A stretch of 64,000 bases of DNA from Nocardia sp. NBC_01730 (GCF_035920445.1 NZ_CP109162.1:2728001-2792000), one strand, 5' to 3'. Shown: positions 39,965 to 48,808, counted from the stretch's first letter. Numbers and translations are program-made. The notes: generated by a model from the sequence alone, not told the origin.

Positions 39965-41416
39965 GGCGAATTCAACTGGTCGACGCAACGTTTCGTTGTT
40001 GAAGCGATTGTAGATGCTGTTCCATCGCCTCGGCCGGAGTACGCCATCCAAGGACCTTCCGCGGTCGCGTGTTGAGTGCGTGAGCGACTGCAGCCAAGTC
40101 GCGCTTACTCCAACGCGACAGGTCAGTGCCTTTCGGAAAGTACTGGCGCAGAAGGCCATTCGTGTTCTCATTGGTCCCGCGCTGCCATGGGCTATGCGGA
40201 TCGGCGAAGAATACCGCGACACCGGTCTTGGTCGTCAACGCCGCGTGCGCGGACAGCTCCTTCCCCCGATCCCAGGTCAGCGACTTCACCATCTGCGCAG
40301 GCAGTTTCCCGATCGCTGCCGCGAGAGCCTTGTTCATCGAGGCCGCCCCGTAACCGCTGAGCGCGGGACCGTTCTTCACCGGCGCACTGGTGCCCCATCC
40401 TCGTTCGCGGGGCAAGTGAACCAGCATCGTGAATCGAGTGCTCCGATCGACGAGGGTGGCAATAGCCGACCGTTCGGTGCCGATGATGAGGTCACCTTCC
40501 CAGTGCCCGGCGACCGCGCGATCGTCGGCTTCGGCGGGACGTTCGCTGATCAACACATCTGGGGTGACGTGCGCCCAGGCCACACGTTTTGAGCGGGCCC
40601 GAGGCATCCGCAACGCGCGCCCGGTCCGCAAGTTCAAGATCAGTTCACGGCTGAGCCCACCACGACCTTCAATATATAGCGCCTGGTAGATGGCTTCGTG
40701 GCTGATCCGCATCGACTCATCATCAGGGAAGTCGATGCGCAGCCGCTTGGCGATCTGCTCAGGACTCCACGCCTGCACCCAGTGCCGGTCGGCGCGATGG
40801 GGCTTGTTGCGGCCGGTCCAGGCTCGCGTCATCGGGCCTTTGACGGTGTTGCCGCGCTCGTCGGTGATCGGTGCCGCCAGGCGCGCCTGGACGTAGTTGC
40901 GAAGTCGCGGGTTATCCACGAGTTTCGCGGTCTTGGGTCGGCGGGCGAACAGTTCGGTTTTCCACTGCGCCACCGACGCGCGGTAATGCAGTTTCCCGCC
41001 CCGAGTGGCGGCGTTGCGCCGCAACTCACGCGAAATCGTCGATGGACTGCGGCCGAGCACACGCGCGATCTGGCGTACGCCGTTGCCTTGGGCTTTGAGC
41101 AGCGCGATCTCCTCGCGTTCGGCGAAAGATAGGTAGCGGCCGCCAGGACGAGGCCACGAGTACGGTGACATCCCGCCAGCATCTCGGAACCATCGACTGC
41201 CCTTGACAGGCGATACCCCTACTGCGACACCAGCTTCCGCCGGAAGCAGGCCCTCGGCGACCTTGTCCCAGAACAGTCGCTCTACTGAACGCTGCATCCC
41301 GGGAGCGCCCGGCGACCGCATCAGCGCTCGCCCGGTGACCTCCCGCATCCAGTCCGATGGCCTTCCCATAACACCCTCCGTGACCTCGGGTGTTGCGTCC
41401 ACCGGTTGAGCCTGAG
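39965..41416 (-). mobile_element. IS30-family insertion sequence, complete, about 1452 bp
   Basis: Flanked by a 3-base direct repeat CAA (39962-39964 and 41417-41419), consistent with IS30-type target duplications. Inverted repeats lie just inside the ends: TCAACTGGTCGACGCAAC at the left pairs with TCAACCGGTGGACGCAAC read inward from the right (16 of 18 match). The outermost six bases do not match, so the exact tips are slightly uncertain. Removing the element and one CAA restores the IS3 reading frame. Confidence 0.88.
39972..41369 (-). CDS. IS30-family transposase
   Basis: 465-aa transposase. Start ATG 41369 (MGRPSDWMREVTGRALM) preceded by GGAGGG; a GTG at 41402 lies inside the terminal repeat. 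N-terminal HTH region (SFAEREEIALLKAQGNGVRQIARVLGRSPSTISRELRRN), then the IS30 DDE core: GHWEGDLIIG with the first Asp, LTWDRGKEL with the second, and DPHSPWQRGTNENTNGLLRQYFPKGTDL with the Glu. The stop codon lies within the left inverted repeat. Confidence 0.95.
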   Translation of the reverse strand: MGRPSDWMREVTGRALMRSPGAPGMQRSVERLFWDKVAEGLLPAEAGVAVGVSPVKGSRWFRDAGGMSPYSWPRPGGRYLSFAEREEIALLKAQGNGVRQIARVLGRSPSTISRELRRNAATRGGKLHYRASVAQWKTELFARRPKTAKLVDNPRLRNYVQARLAAPITDERGNTVKGPMTRAWTGRNKPHRADRHWVQAWSPEQIAKRLRIDFPDDESMRISHEAIYQALYIEGRGGLSRELILNLRTGRALRMPRARSKRVAWAHVTPDVLISERPAEADDRAVAGHWEGDLIIGTERSAIATLVDRSTRFTMLVHLPRERGWGTSAPVKNGPALSGYGAASMNKALAAAIGKLPAQMVKSLTWDRGKELSAHAALTTKTGVAVFFADPHSPWQRGTNENTNGLLRQYFPKGTDLSRWSKRDLAAVAHALNTRPRKVLGWRTPAEAMEQHLQSLQQRNVASTS

Positions 41417-41751
41417 CAATATGTATCGGTGAACTTCACTGAATCCCTTGCACTCCAAGGTATTTCACCATCGATCGGATCGGTCGGAGATGCCTACGAC
41501 AATGCACTCGCCGAAACGATCATCGGCCTGTTCAAGACCGAGGTCGTGCGCCGGCACGGCCCATTCAAGACAATATCCGATGTCGAGTACGCGCTGATGG
41601 AATGGTGCGACTGGTACAACAACGCCCGCCTGCATTCCCGGCTCGACTACCTCACCCCAGCCGAGTACGAGGCCGCCTACTACGCTCAACTATCGCCACG
41701 CCGACCGGCGCTGGTCTGAAACTGAAGCCGGTCCCTTACCCGTGACGGTTC

Positions 41752-42357
41752 AAACAAGCGCATCCCGGCAACGATGCCACTACACGGCTGCTCACCCACC
41801 CCCATCAGCTCGACGAGACCGAAGTACTCGCCCAGCTGATGAGTTTCTACGGCGCGGGCGGAGAAGCCCAGTTCAACCTGATCACCAACACCGTTCTGCT
41901 GATGCTGACCGATGAACGGTTCGGTGGGGGCCTGGTCAGCGGCAGCCTGTCGAGCAGAGACGCGCTCGACGAGGTGTTGTTCCACGACCCGCCGATGGCG
42001 AACTTCTGCACCACCTACCCCCGCACCCCCGTCCTCACCGGCATGACTTGGCTGCCGGCGCATCAGCCGGTGCTGATCAGCCTCGCCGCCGCCAACACCG
42101 ACCCCACCATCGTTTCCGGCGACCACACCGGCAACCGTTCCCACCTCGCCTGGAGCGTCGGCCGACACGCCTGCCCGGCCCGCACCATCGCCTACCTGAT
42201 CGTCCAAGACGCGATCGACCAGCTCCTGGACGCGCTCCCGGATATGGAACTCGCCGCCACGCGAGCGGACCTGGTGTGGCGTCCGGGACCGTTCCACCGG
42301 GCCCTGACCGCGCTACCGGTCACTTTCCGCCCGTCGCCGCCCGTGAACATCTCCTGA
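41752..42357 (+). pseudogene. 5'-truncated cytochrome P450, CYP157-like
   Basis: About 200 codons of the C-terminal half of a P450, entering in frame from the IS3 junction as HPGNDATTRLLTHPHQLDE. The I-helix LMSFYGAGGEAQFNLI and the haem loop HLAWSVGRHACPARTIA with the Cys ligand are present. The K-helix reads EVLFHDPPMANF, lacking the Arg of ExxR, a feature known from the CYP157 family that accompanies Streptomyces conservon operons. The first half is absent from the window, including the left side of the IS3 remnant, so the loss was by IS-associated deletion or rearrangement rather than simple insertion. Confidence 0.85.
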
Positions 42358-42364
42358 CACCCGG

Positions 42365-42577
42365 ATGATCGTGAGTTCGCTTGCCATGCACCAGTTCATC
42401 ACCCTCTATGCGGCACGCCCCCACCGGATCGGGTCGCCCTCCGACACCACCGTTGCCGGTCGGGGTATCGACGTGCCGCCCGGCCAGGCCGATGAGTGCG
42501 CCATCGATCCGGAATTCGGTTCCCTGGATGCAGCACTACGTGCCCCACAGCGGCAGTGTCCGGCGGCCGTCCAGTGA
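42365..42577 (+). CDS. Short ORF after the P450 fragment (70 aa), uncertain
   Basis: Starts 7 bases after the P450 stop and has fairly high GC at third positions (MIVSSLAMHQFITLYA ... ECAIDPEFGSLDAALR). No recognisable domain. It could be the start of a gene cut by the next transposase fragment or simply an open frame in GC-rich DNA. Confidence 0.3.
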   Translation: MIVSSLAMHQFITLYAARPHRIGSPSDTTVAGRGIDVPPGQADECAIDPEFGSLDAALRAPQRQCPAAVQ

Positions 42578-42699
42578 CGGCCAGCATCGGTGCCGCTCGG
42601 CTCCAGCACGAGTGAGCGGCCCGGCTGTGCCCAATGATCGCTCGCTGCGCTCACTCAAGACTCGACTCCTGTCGGCGTCACCGCATCGCCCGTGCTCGA

Positions 42700-43431
42700 A
42701 GGCAGGACCGTCTGTCGCTGAATGCTGACGGCTACGAGGTGTCGACTTCGACGGCGCAGCGGGCCCTGCGGCGGCGCGGGTTGCTGTTGCCGCGAGGCTA
42801 TCGCGCCGACCGGAAATCATGGGCGATGTTGCGGCGCAGGGTGTTCCGCGATCCACCAACGCAACGCAACCGAGTGTGGCAAACGGATTTCAGCGAATTC
42901 GAAACCACCGGCGGCGGCATCTGGCGGATCTGCGCGGTCATCGACTACGCCACAAAATACTGCCTGGCCATCACGGTTACTCCGACCGCTCGCGGCGCCG
43001 ACGCGCTGGCCTGCTTACAGCTTGCCGTCACCGAGGCCGAGCGGGTGCTCGGATTAGCCGATTTACGGACTGACCGTGGGCTGGCCGAGGTCATCGGTCC
43101 GGCCGGCGAGGTGCTCGGCATGGCACCGGCGCCGATCGCGGTGGTGTCGGACAACGGCCCCTGCTTCCGCGGCGAGGTATTCAAGACCGCGTTCGCAGGA
43201 GCGGATCCGCTCCTGCGGCACGTCCGCACCCGGGTCCGGGCGCCACAGACCAACGGTGTGATCGAGCGGTTCTTCGGCACCCTGAAATACGAGCACCTGT
43301 TCCGTGGTGTGATCGCCGACGGCGATGCCCTGGATATGGAGGTTCACCGCTTCCGGAGCATCTACGACACGATCAGGCCGCACCAGGCGATCGACGATCG
43401 AGTACCCAGCGCAGCCTTTAACCAACTGTGA
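42700..43431 (+). pseudogene. 5'-truncated rve-type (DDE) transposase fragment
   Basis: About 240 codons of an integrase-core transposase missing its N-terminus. Seen: AQRALRRRGLLLPRGYRADRK, RVWQTDFSEFETTGGGIWR (first Asp), IAVVSDNGPCFRGEVF (second Asp), RAPQTNGVIERFFGTLKYEHLFR (Glu) and IRPHQAIDDRVP at the end. Catalytic residues survive but the DNA-binding region does not; frames upstream of 42700 are not convincingly part of it. The right end of the element is probably near 43470, where a GCGGTTTTCCGC-type repeat occurs and a foreign coding frame begins. Confidence 0.8.
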
Positions 43432-43469
43432 CCAGCGGAAAACCGCTCGATAAGCGGCATAGGACATTC

Positions 43470-43845
43470 GCAGCGTTCGGGTATGACTACCCGCCTGCTG
43501 ACCGCCAGCGAACATCATCGGTGTCGTCCAGATCGGCGACACGGCCGGTTGGCCACAGTGCAGGATAAACACTCGAAGCTGCACCTTGTCCGCCGATGTG
43601 TCGGACTCACTGGCGGCGCGGTGCGGCTGGTACAGCAAGCGCAGGAGTCGGTTGCCTTGGAAGACGACGATCGAGGACAGCATGCCTGGCTTGATGTCGC
43701 GCACCCGCGGTGCTGCGGGGCCATCGCTGTTGAGCAGCCAGTCAGCGAGCAGTTCCGGCAGCGCGAAAACCAGGCGGAACTGCGGCGACTCACCGTGAAT
43801 TAGGTTGGCGTGGAATGCGGCACGCGAACAAGGCCATGCACCCAC
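43470..43845 (-). pseudogene. Truncated gene of unknown family, cut by the transposase fragment
   Basis: On the minus strand about 120 codons with strong actinobacterial codon bias and globular composition: LVFALPELLADWLLNSDG, RVRDIKPGMLSSIVVF, LLRLLYQPHRAASESD, VQLRVFILHCGQPAVS. The frame then runs into the antisense of the transposase fragment with no similarity, so the 3' end has been lost. The 5' start is unclear (GTG 43845 is possible). I do not recognise the family. 43846-43975 holds nothing further. Confidence 0.55.
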
Positions 43846-43975
43846 CGGAACCGGGAGGCAACAACCCTAACTATTCGGTCTGCAGAAGAGATGATGCCCC
43901 AATGAGGGCGCACCGTTGCTTGTGTGGCGAACATACTGGCCGGTTCGGCACCGATAACGATGACGTCCGCTACGC

Positions 43976-45061
43976 CTATCTCGTGTCTCCGGCCCGAGCG
44001 CCGTCAACTGCACGCGTGGCGCGAGCGAGGAGCTCATGGGCCCGTGGTGTCTGGCGGACCTCGAGGTTCCTCTTCGCGAGCCGTAGTGCCCGATGAGGGT
44101 TGGCACCTGCGTCGAGCCAGAACTCCGCCGCGTGGTCGGCGAAGGCCTCGGGATGTCGCGCGACCAGTTCGTTGTAGCGGGCTGCCGCCCGGGCACGCCA
44201 CTCATGAGCCTCTTCTACGCGGCCGACCTCGCTCAGTATGCGGGCGAGTTGTGCCGGGTAGTCGGGGTCGTCGGAGGAGATCGTCAGCGGGTGCAGCCGG
44301 GCGATCGCGGAGTCGGTCTCGCCGAGGGCCGCCTCGACTTCGGCCAGATGGCCTTGCGCGGGGGCGTAGGCCGGAAGGCGGCGATGCGCGGCGCTGAGCC
44401 AACTGTGCCCAAGTGGGAGATTCCCCTGCGCGAGCCACATTTTGGCGCGCCGAAAGTAGAGCTGCGCCAGCGGAATCGGCGAGACCCCCCGGTAGTGATC
44501 CCGACTCTCGTCGAATAGATGCTCGGCCGTGGCCACATCCCCGCTCTCAGCGCAGAGCGAAGCCAGCGCCGCGACAGAGGCGAAATCAGCTCGGCGTTTC
44601 ACAGCCTCCCGCATGAATGTGAGGGCTTCGTCGTAGCGTCCGACCGCCTGGAGGATCGCGGCGTGTTCGGCATCCACCACGGCGGGATCTGCTCCGAGCC
44701 GCCGGGCTTCATCGAGGTCACCCAGCGCATCGGTGAAGCGATGGAATGTCGCGCGCGCCCGGGCACGAGCAATAAGGGCTGCGCCGTCAGCCGGGCGATC
44801 GTGCGTGAGCTGTTCGGCCCGGGCTTGCGCCCATTCGTAGTCTGCGATGCAACCGAGGATGTGCCCCCGCAGCGCCACTAGTTCGAAGAGCTCGGCTCGA
44901 CCACCAACATCGAGCCCTCCCGCGAGGGCCATCCGCTGCTGGCCGTCGATCTGCGCTTGCAGATTCGCCAGCGCGAGAGCACCTGCCGTCGTTGGTAACT
45001 CGCCATCGATCACCCCGCCGGTTGTTGCCGGGTCGCTGCGTCTCGTCATCACCGTCCTCAC
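43976..45061 (-). CDS. Tetratricopeptide-repeat protein
   Basis: 361-aa soluble protein built of helical repeats from about residue 40 to the end (ALIARARARATFHRFTDALGDLDEARRLGADP; AAILQAVGRYDEALTFMREAVKR; ASLCAESGDVATAEHLFDE). GTG start overlapping the stop of the DUF4331 gene as GTGA, so it is translationally coupled to it; ATG 45049 with GAGG upstream is an alternative. No signal peptide. TPR proteins mediate protein contacts; here it is probably a partner or assembly factor for DUF4331 and/or the peroxidase. Last gene of a four-gene operon. Confidence 0.85.
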   Translation of the reverse strand: MRTVMTRRSDPATTGGVIDGELPTTAGALALANLQAQIDGQQRMALAGGLDVGGRAELFELVALRGHILGCIADYEWAQARAEQLTHDRPADGAALIARARARATFHRFTDALGDLDEARRLGADPAVVDAEHAAILQAVGRYDEALTFMREAVKRRADFASVAALASLCAESGDVATAEHLFDESRDHYRGVSPIPLAQLYFRRAKMWLAQGNLPLGHSWLSAAHRRLPAYAPAQGHLAEVEAALGETDSAIARLHPLTISSDDPDYPAQLARILSEVGRVEEAHEWRARAAARYNELVARHPEAFADHAAEFWLDAGANPHRALRLAKRNLEVRQTPRAHELLARATRAVDGARAGDTR

Positions 45062-46209
45062 CCGGACTTGTCAAGGGAAAGCTCGATCTTGGCCGGAGGG
45101 TTCAGTTCCGGGGGAACGAGATATGGGAAGGTGCGAGAGGCCCGAACTGCCTGTTGGTCGACACCGTCGCTGATCCGGGCGCCGTTGCCGGCATTGACCA
45201 GCGTCGTCACAATGGTGTCTGCGACATCGTCATTGAGGCTTCGGCCACCACAGCTCTGATGGCTGGCGCCCTTCAGCAACGCCCGCTCGATCTCGAAGTA
45301 GCTATCCTCGGCGTACGGCTTCGACACATCGATCACCATGAAATCGGCCAACAGCAGCTCGGTCAGGGGGTGGGTGCCGTGCGCGTCCGGCGGCCAGTCG
45401 GTCTTGTGGTCGAGGCCATCCCAGAAGCCGAGATTCGCGTTCATCCGCGCCCGGTACGCACCAAGGTATGTCGGCCCCAGGTTGTATGGGTCCTCCTGGT
45501 TATACAGATCGCGAATATCCAGATCCCGGTTGACGGTATCGAAGTCCTTTGCGCCAAGGACGACGCTCTTCATCAGGGGGCGGCCGAAGCGCTCGAGACG
45601 GACCGTGATCGGCCCAGGAATCATCGTTTCGCCGACGACGGCAAACAGCGGTCCGGCGTCCGCCCCGAAAGTCGTGGCGATGTCGAGTTCGACGACGATG
45701 CTGAGGACGTTTTGGCGGTACTGCCTGCTGTCGCCGGGGCTGACAAACGCCAGCTGTCGGGTCATTATCGTTTGCGCCGCCCTGACGCCGTCGAAGAAGA
45801 ATGGATCCATCCGCCGTCCGGCAAAGGCGCGCAGGCCGTGAGCCTTTCCACCCTGTTCGTCGTTCACCCGGAAGGACGCGGTCTGGCCGGTCGAGGCGGT
45901 GCAGGTGCCTTCCTGCGCGAGCGGCGAGCCGGCCTGGTGCTCGACCGGGCCTGCGAAACGGAAGCTGAAGGTGTACTCCTTCTCGCCGACGGCAAACGCG
46001 GCTGCCGTTCCGCGCGGGATCGTGACCGGCCGCAGCCGGAATCGGTAGTCGACCGCATCGGAGAACAGCGCGGCTGGTTCTGCGTTCGGAAACACGTTGA
46101 GCACCAGGACCAGAAGGCCGGGCTGTTCCGGACTGGGGAAAGCGTAGACGTCGGTGATGTCCACGACGGGATCTGCTAAGGCCCGAGGCCCGGAATTATG
46201 GTCAGACAT
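45058..46209 (-). CDS. DUF4331 family protein
   Basis: 383-aa protein. Family features: N-terminal MSDHNSGPRALADPVVDITDVYAFPSP, LLVLVLNVFPNAEP, VDYRFRLRPV, AFAGRRMDPFFFDGVR and HPLTELLLADFMVIDVSKPY. The function of the family is unknown; the D-x-x-D-x-Y-A-F start is a constant motif that could bind metal. No signal peptide, so cytoplasmic unless carried by a partner. The start is supported by AAGGAG. It lies between a DyP peroxidase (127 bases upstream) and a TPR gene it overlaps by 4 bases, which argues for joint function. Confidence 0.85.
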   Translation of the reverse strand: MSDHNSGPRALADPVVDITDVYAFPSPEQPGLLVLVLNVFPNAEPAALFSDAVDYRFRLRPVTIPRGTAAAFAVGEKEYTFSFRFAGPVEHQAGSPLAQEGTCTASTGQTASFRVNDEQGGKAHGLRAFAGRRMDPFFFDGVRAAQTIMTRQLAFVSPGDSRQYRQNVLSIVVELDIATTFGADAGPLFAVVGETMIPGPITVRLERFGRPLMKSVVLGAKDFDTVNRDLDIRDLYNQEDPYNLGPTYLGAYRARMNANLGFWDGLDHKTDWPPDAHGTHPLTELLLADFMVIDVSKPYAEDSYFEIERALLKGASHQSCGGRSLNDDVADTIVTTLVNAGNGARISDGVDQQAVRASRTFPYLVPPELNPPAKIELSLDKSG

Positions 46210-46336
46210 TTCTCACCAACTCCTTCAGACCATCGACAAGACTCTGGTGGAGCGCGATCTCACCCAGCGCAGGCACCGACCATCGTTCGGGAATTGCGGG
46301 CGGGCCAGGGAGCGTCAGATCGCTGCGTTCTCCTCG

Positions 46337-47695
46337 TCAGGTCTCGAGATCGGCCAACCAGTGCAGGGCGCGCAGGCCGGGCACGAAGAAATACTCACCT
46401 CCCCGTGTGACGACGAAAGCCGGCAAACCCTGTAGCCGCCGACGGATCGGCTGTTGAGGGATGGTGAAGTGATCGCTTCCGCTGTTCGCGCCCGCGATCG
46501 GGTCCTTATCGCCGGCAGGGCCATGAAAGAACTGCCCCTTGTTCATCCACTCCGACTGGACGAACTCGAATTGCCGCTCCAAGTTCGCGCCGACAAAGAC
46601 GAACGCCAACCCTCGTTCGGCGCCATCGTCCTCGATGACCCCGGGCGGAAGCATCGGGCCGTAGCTGGTGCCGCGCCGGATCATGCGATGAAAACGCGCG
46701 AAGCCGCTGATGTCCGAGTCGCGCGGATTCAGACGTCGAATGTGCGAGCCGGCGGGTGTTTTCAAGCCCTGCGGATCATTCTTGTAGAGGAAATCATTGT
46801 TGAGTTTCGGGTCGGCACCCAACTCGGGGTCATCGCGCATTGGACACAGCGCCAACGGCGCGCCGCTCTGCCAGCGCCCCATCATCTTTGCCGCCAGAAA
46901 GTCTTCCTCTTCCGGGCTCGAGGAGTTCGCTTTCAGATACTGGCGAAACGCCGCAACACGTTGGTGCAGCTTCCGAAAAGCGACGTAGGTGCCGTTCTTA
47001 CCCAGGACCTCGGGCCGCGGCATCGGAGACAGTTCATGCCGCTCATTCTCATAGCCCAGCAAAAACTCGCCCGCCTTAAGGGGCTTCTCTTGGGGGTTCG
47101 ATCCGGGAATGCCGCTGCCTTCAATTGCTGGATGGCTGATGCCGTCCCGGAACCCGAAAGCTTCTTTCTCCGTGGGCAGCACGTGACAATCCAGGTGCCA
47201 TATGGCGGTGACCCCGGAGAGTTCCTCAAACGCCGTCCGGGCGCGCGCGAGTACGGGCTCGAGCCGCGCCGTGTCGGGGGAGAGCGCGCTGAGCCCGACA
47301 TGGACATCCGGGGTCCCAAACGGCTTCTCCCAGTTTTCGGGGGCGCTGTCACCGACATCCCCCAGTTCTGCCGCACGCGCGGCCATGCCCTGCTGGAACG
47401 CCAGGGGGAAGCTGTCGAGCGAGTCCTGCGGAACACCCAGCGCCTCGAGGCCCTGGAAGCTGAGTCCGGCACTGACCCAAGCCTGGTGGCTTGGATCCAT
47501 CGGGCTCGTGGCGTCGGCGAGCGCGGGAATCAGCCTCCGTAACAGCTCGCGACCGGCGCGCCGGTCGTCGATGCGCAGCACAATATAGGCGCCGACGTAC
47601 GGCGAGGGCCGCGGATGTATGGCCCCGTTCTGGATATCATCCAGTTCGAGCACGACAGGCTCTTCTACTGTTGCCATGGATACGTTCGTCTCCAT
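46337..47695 (-). CDS. Dye-decolorising (DyP-type) haem peroxidase
   Basis: 452-aa DyP peroxidase: H2O2-dependent oxidation of bulky substrates. The GxxDG motif reads FGFRDGISHP, with the catalytic Asp; the proximal His is likely in GSHIRRLNPRD, and distal-side Arg and core elements follow in FHRMIRRGTSYGP and GLAFVFVGANLERQFEFVQ. No twin-arginine or other signal, so cytoplasmic. Length fits the large DyP classes rather than the ~350-aa encapsulin-cargo type, and no encapsulin gene or cargo tail is seen. GGAGG ribosome site. 37 bases after the 191-aa protein gene, same operon. Confidence 0.93.
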   Translation of the reverse strand: METNVSMATVEEPVVLELDDIQNGAIHPRPSPYVGAYIVLRIDDRRAGRELLRRLIPALADATSPMDPSHQAWVSAGLSFQGLEALGVPQDSLDSFPLAFQQGMAARAAELGDVGDSAPENWEKPFGTPDVHVGLSALSPDTARLEPVLARARTAFEELSGVTAIWHLDCHVLPTEKEAFGFRDGISHPAIEGSGIPGSNPQEKPLKAGEFLLGYENERHELSPMPRPEVLGKNGTYVAFRKLHQRVAAFRQYLKANSSSPEEEDFLAAKMMGRWQSGAPLALCPMRDDPELGADPKLNNDFLYKNDPQGLKTPAGSHIRRLNPRDSDISGFARFHRMIRRGTSYGPMLPPGVIEDDGAERGLAFVFVGANLERQFEFVQSEWMNKGQFFHGPAGDKDPIAGANSGSDHFTIPQQPIRRRLQGLPAFVVTRGGEYFFVPGLRALHWLADLET

Positions 47696-47732
47696 AACCG
47701 GTGGCCTCCGCCAACCGTTCCGCTGTGCGGGT

Positions 47733-48308
47733 TCAGCCCGCCGCTTCCTCCAGCAGCGGCTTCAACGCCGGGTGCTGGAGTGCCTGCGCGGCCTCGGGGT
47801 GGTCGAGCACCTGTTGGAACGCCTGCTGCACACGCAGCGCCTTGTCGATCTCTTGCACGGTCGCGTCGTTGGTATTGGCGAAGATGTCGGCTTCCGTCTG
47901 GGTCTCGACCAGCCAATTCTTGAACGCCTCCCACGACATGGAGTCGTAGCCGCCTTCGGGTGCTTCCACAAGATGATTCATCCAGTCAAACTTGATCTGG
48001 CTCTTGTCGCCGCCGACGAGGGATGCGATGGCGTCGTCGAAGTAGGGGTCGAAATCCAGGTCGAAGCTGATCGTGATGAGAAGCCGTGTACCGTTGTCGA
48101 GGACCACATACCTGGCGTCGTGAACGCCGATCTTCTTGTACATGTCCCGTACGTCCCCCCGGCTCGACAGGCCCGCCGCAATCTCATCGATCACCTGCTC
48201 GGCATGTCCGGGCTTTATATGCCACAAGGCGCAATACTCGGTCACCGGCCCGCTCTTCTTGCCCTTTCGTGGCCGTCTGGCCGGCATTGCCTGTTGCGTA
48301 CTCGCCAT
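47733..48308 (-). CDS. Unknown protein heading the DyP operon (191 aa)
   Basis: First gene of the four-gene unit; ATG with GGAGGAG upstream. After a basic N-terminus (MPARRPRKGKKSGP) there is a compact alpha/beta segment VTEYCALWHIKPGHAEQVIDEI, YVVLDNGTRLLITISFDLDFDPYFDDAI, resembling a ferredoxin-like dimeric alpha-beta-barrel fold as in EthD or antibiotic-biosynthesis monooxygenases and, distantly, DyP/chlorite dismutase relatives. The C-terminal part is helical. That fold suggestion is inference; no catalytic residue is assigned. It may bind the same substrate as the peroxidase. Confidence 0.75.
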   Translation of the reverse strand: MASTQQAMPARRPRKGKKSGPVTEYCALWHIKPGHAEQVIDEIAAGLSSRGDVRDMYKKIGVHDARYVVLDNGTRLLITISFDLDFDPYFDDAIASLVGGDKSQIKFDWMNHLVEAPEGGYDSMSWEAFKNWLVETQTEADIFANTNDATVQEIDKALRVQQAFQQVLDHPEAAQALQHPALKPLLEEAAG

Positions 48309-48328
48309 GGCTATCTCCTCCGTAGTCG

Positions 48329-48373
48329 GTCACTTGACGTGTGACTCACCCTCGCCCGTCCGGTTCATGAACC
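48329..48373 (-). promoter_or_regulatory. Palindromes upstream of the DyP operon
   Basis: GGTTCATGAACC (48362-48373) is a perfect 12-base palindrome and GTCACTTGACGTGTGAC (48329-48345) is a 5+7+5 inverted repeat, both within 65 bases of the first start codon. They are candidate operators. The rest of the 500-base gap to 48808 shows no gene. Confidence 0.45.
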
Positions 48374-48808
48374 AGACCAGCAAGGGGTTTCGAAGTACCA
48401 GATCCTGATAGCCGGCAACGAGAACAAGGCATCTCGTCACCTACGAGGGTCTCCGCCTGTCTGGAGCCGCCCGCCACGATCGAGTCTTCCACATCGATCC
48501 GTCGCCCACGACGTTTCCCCCGACGTGAAGACAAAAGTCGCAACTCTCACGGATTCCCGCCTCCTCACAACATTTCCGCGCAATAACGGGACGGACTCCA
48601 TGGTGCCCAACGAACGAGACGGAACATTGACGTATCTGCCCCCGATTGGCCGAAGTGTCCGGAAAGTAGACCCGGCCCGGTCGCCAGCCGTATTCGGCGT
48701 CGGCCTGCGTTGGTTCAACGCCATCAGCGGCAGGTGGGGACATGCGCGGATGCGTTCGGTCAGCACCGGATGATGACTGTTGTTGTGTGTCGGGGCGACA
48801 ATGGTCCT

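Larger units (their letters stand above)
37279..41719 (+). pseudogene. IS3 transposase OrfA end and OrfB, interrupted twice
   Basis: The orfA remnant ends with TGA at 37360-37362. A T6 run (37326-37331, TTTTTTC) just before it is the expected -1 slippery site feeding OrfB. OrfB block 1 runs to VWVADFTYVSTWT at 37796 (first catalytic Asp); block 2 continues GWAYVAFVFDAYSRAIVGWN to LIHHSDAGSQ at 39964 (second Asp); block 3 continues YVSVNFTESLALQG to 41719 with NALAETIIGLFKTEV (catalytic Glu). The rejoined OrfB is about 316 codons, normal for the family, with DDE intact, so the gene was probably functional until interrupted. Confidence 0.9.
37279..41750 (+). mobile_element. IS3-family element, left-truncated and split by two nested insertions
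   Basis: The IS3 sequence is present in three blocks: about 37279-37796, 39782-39964 and 41420-about 41750, separated by an IS1634-like element and an IS30 element. Removing both insertions plus one copy of each target duplication restores the transposase frame exactly. The left end is missing: orfA begins only at its last ~28 codons (VRDLKQTNEILKLASAFFARE). The right end lies near 41750, where a truncated P450 frame begins. Order of events: IS3 first, then the other two in either order. Confidence 0.9.

Noticed and set aside
46337..47695. DyP peroxidase as encapsulin cargo
   Set aside because: No encapsulin shell gene is nearby and the C-terminus (VPGLRALHWLADLET) does not resemble a cargo-loading tail.
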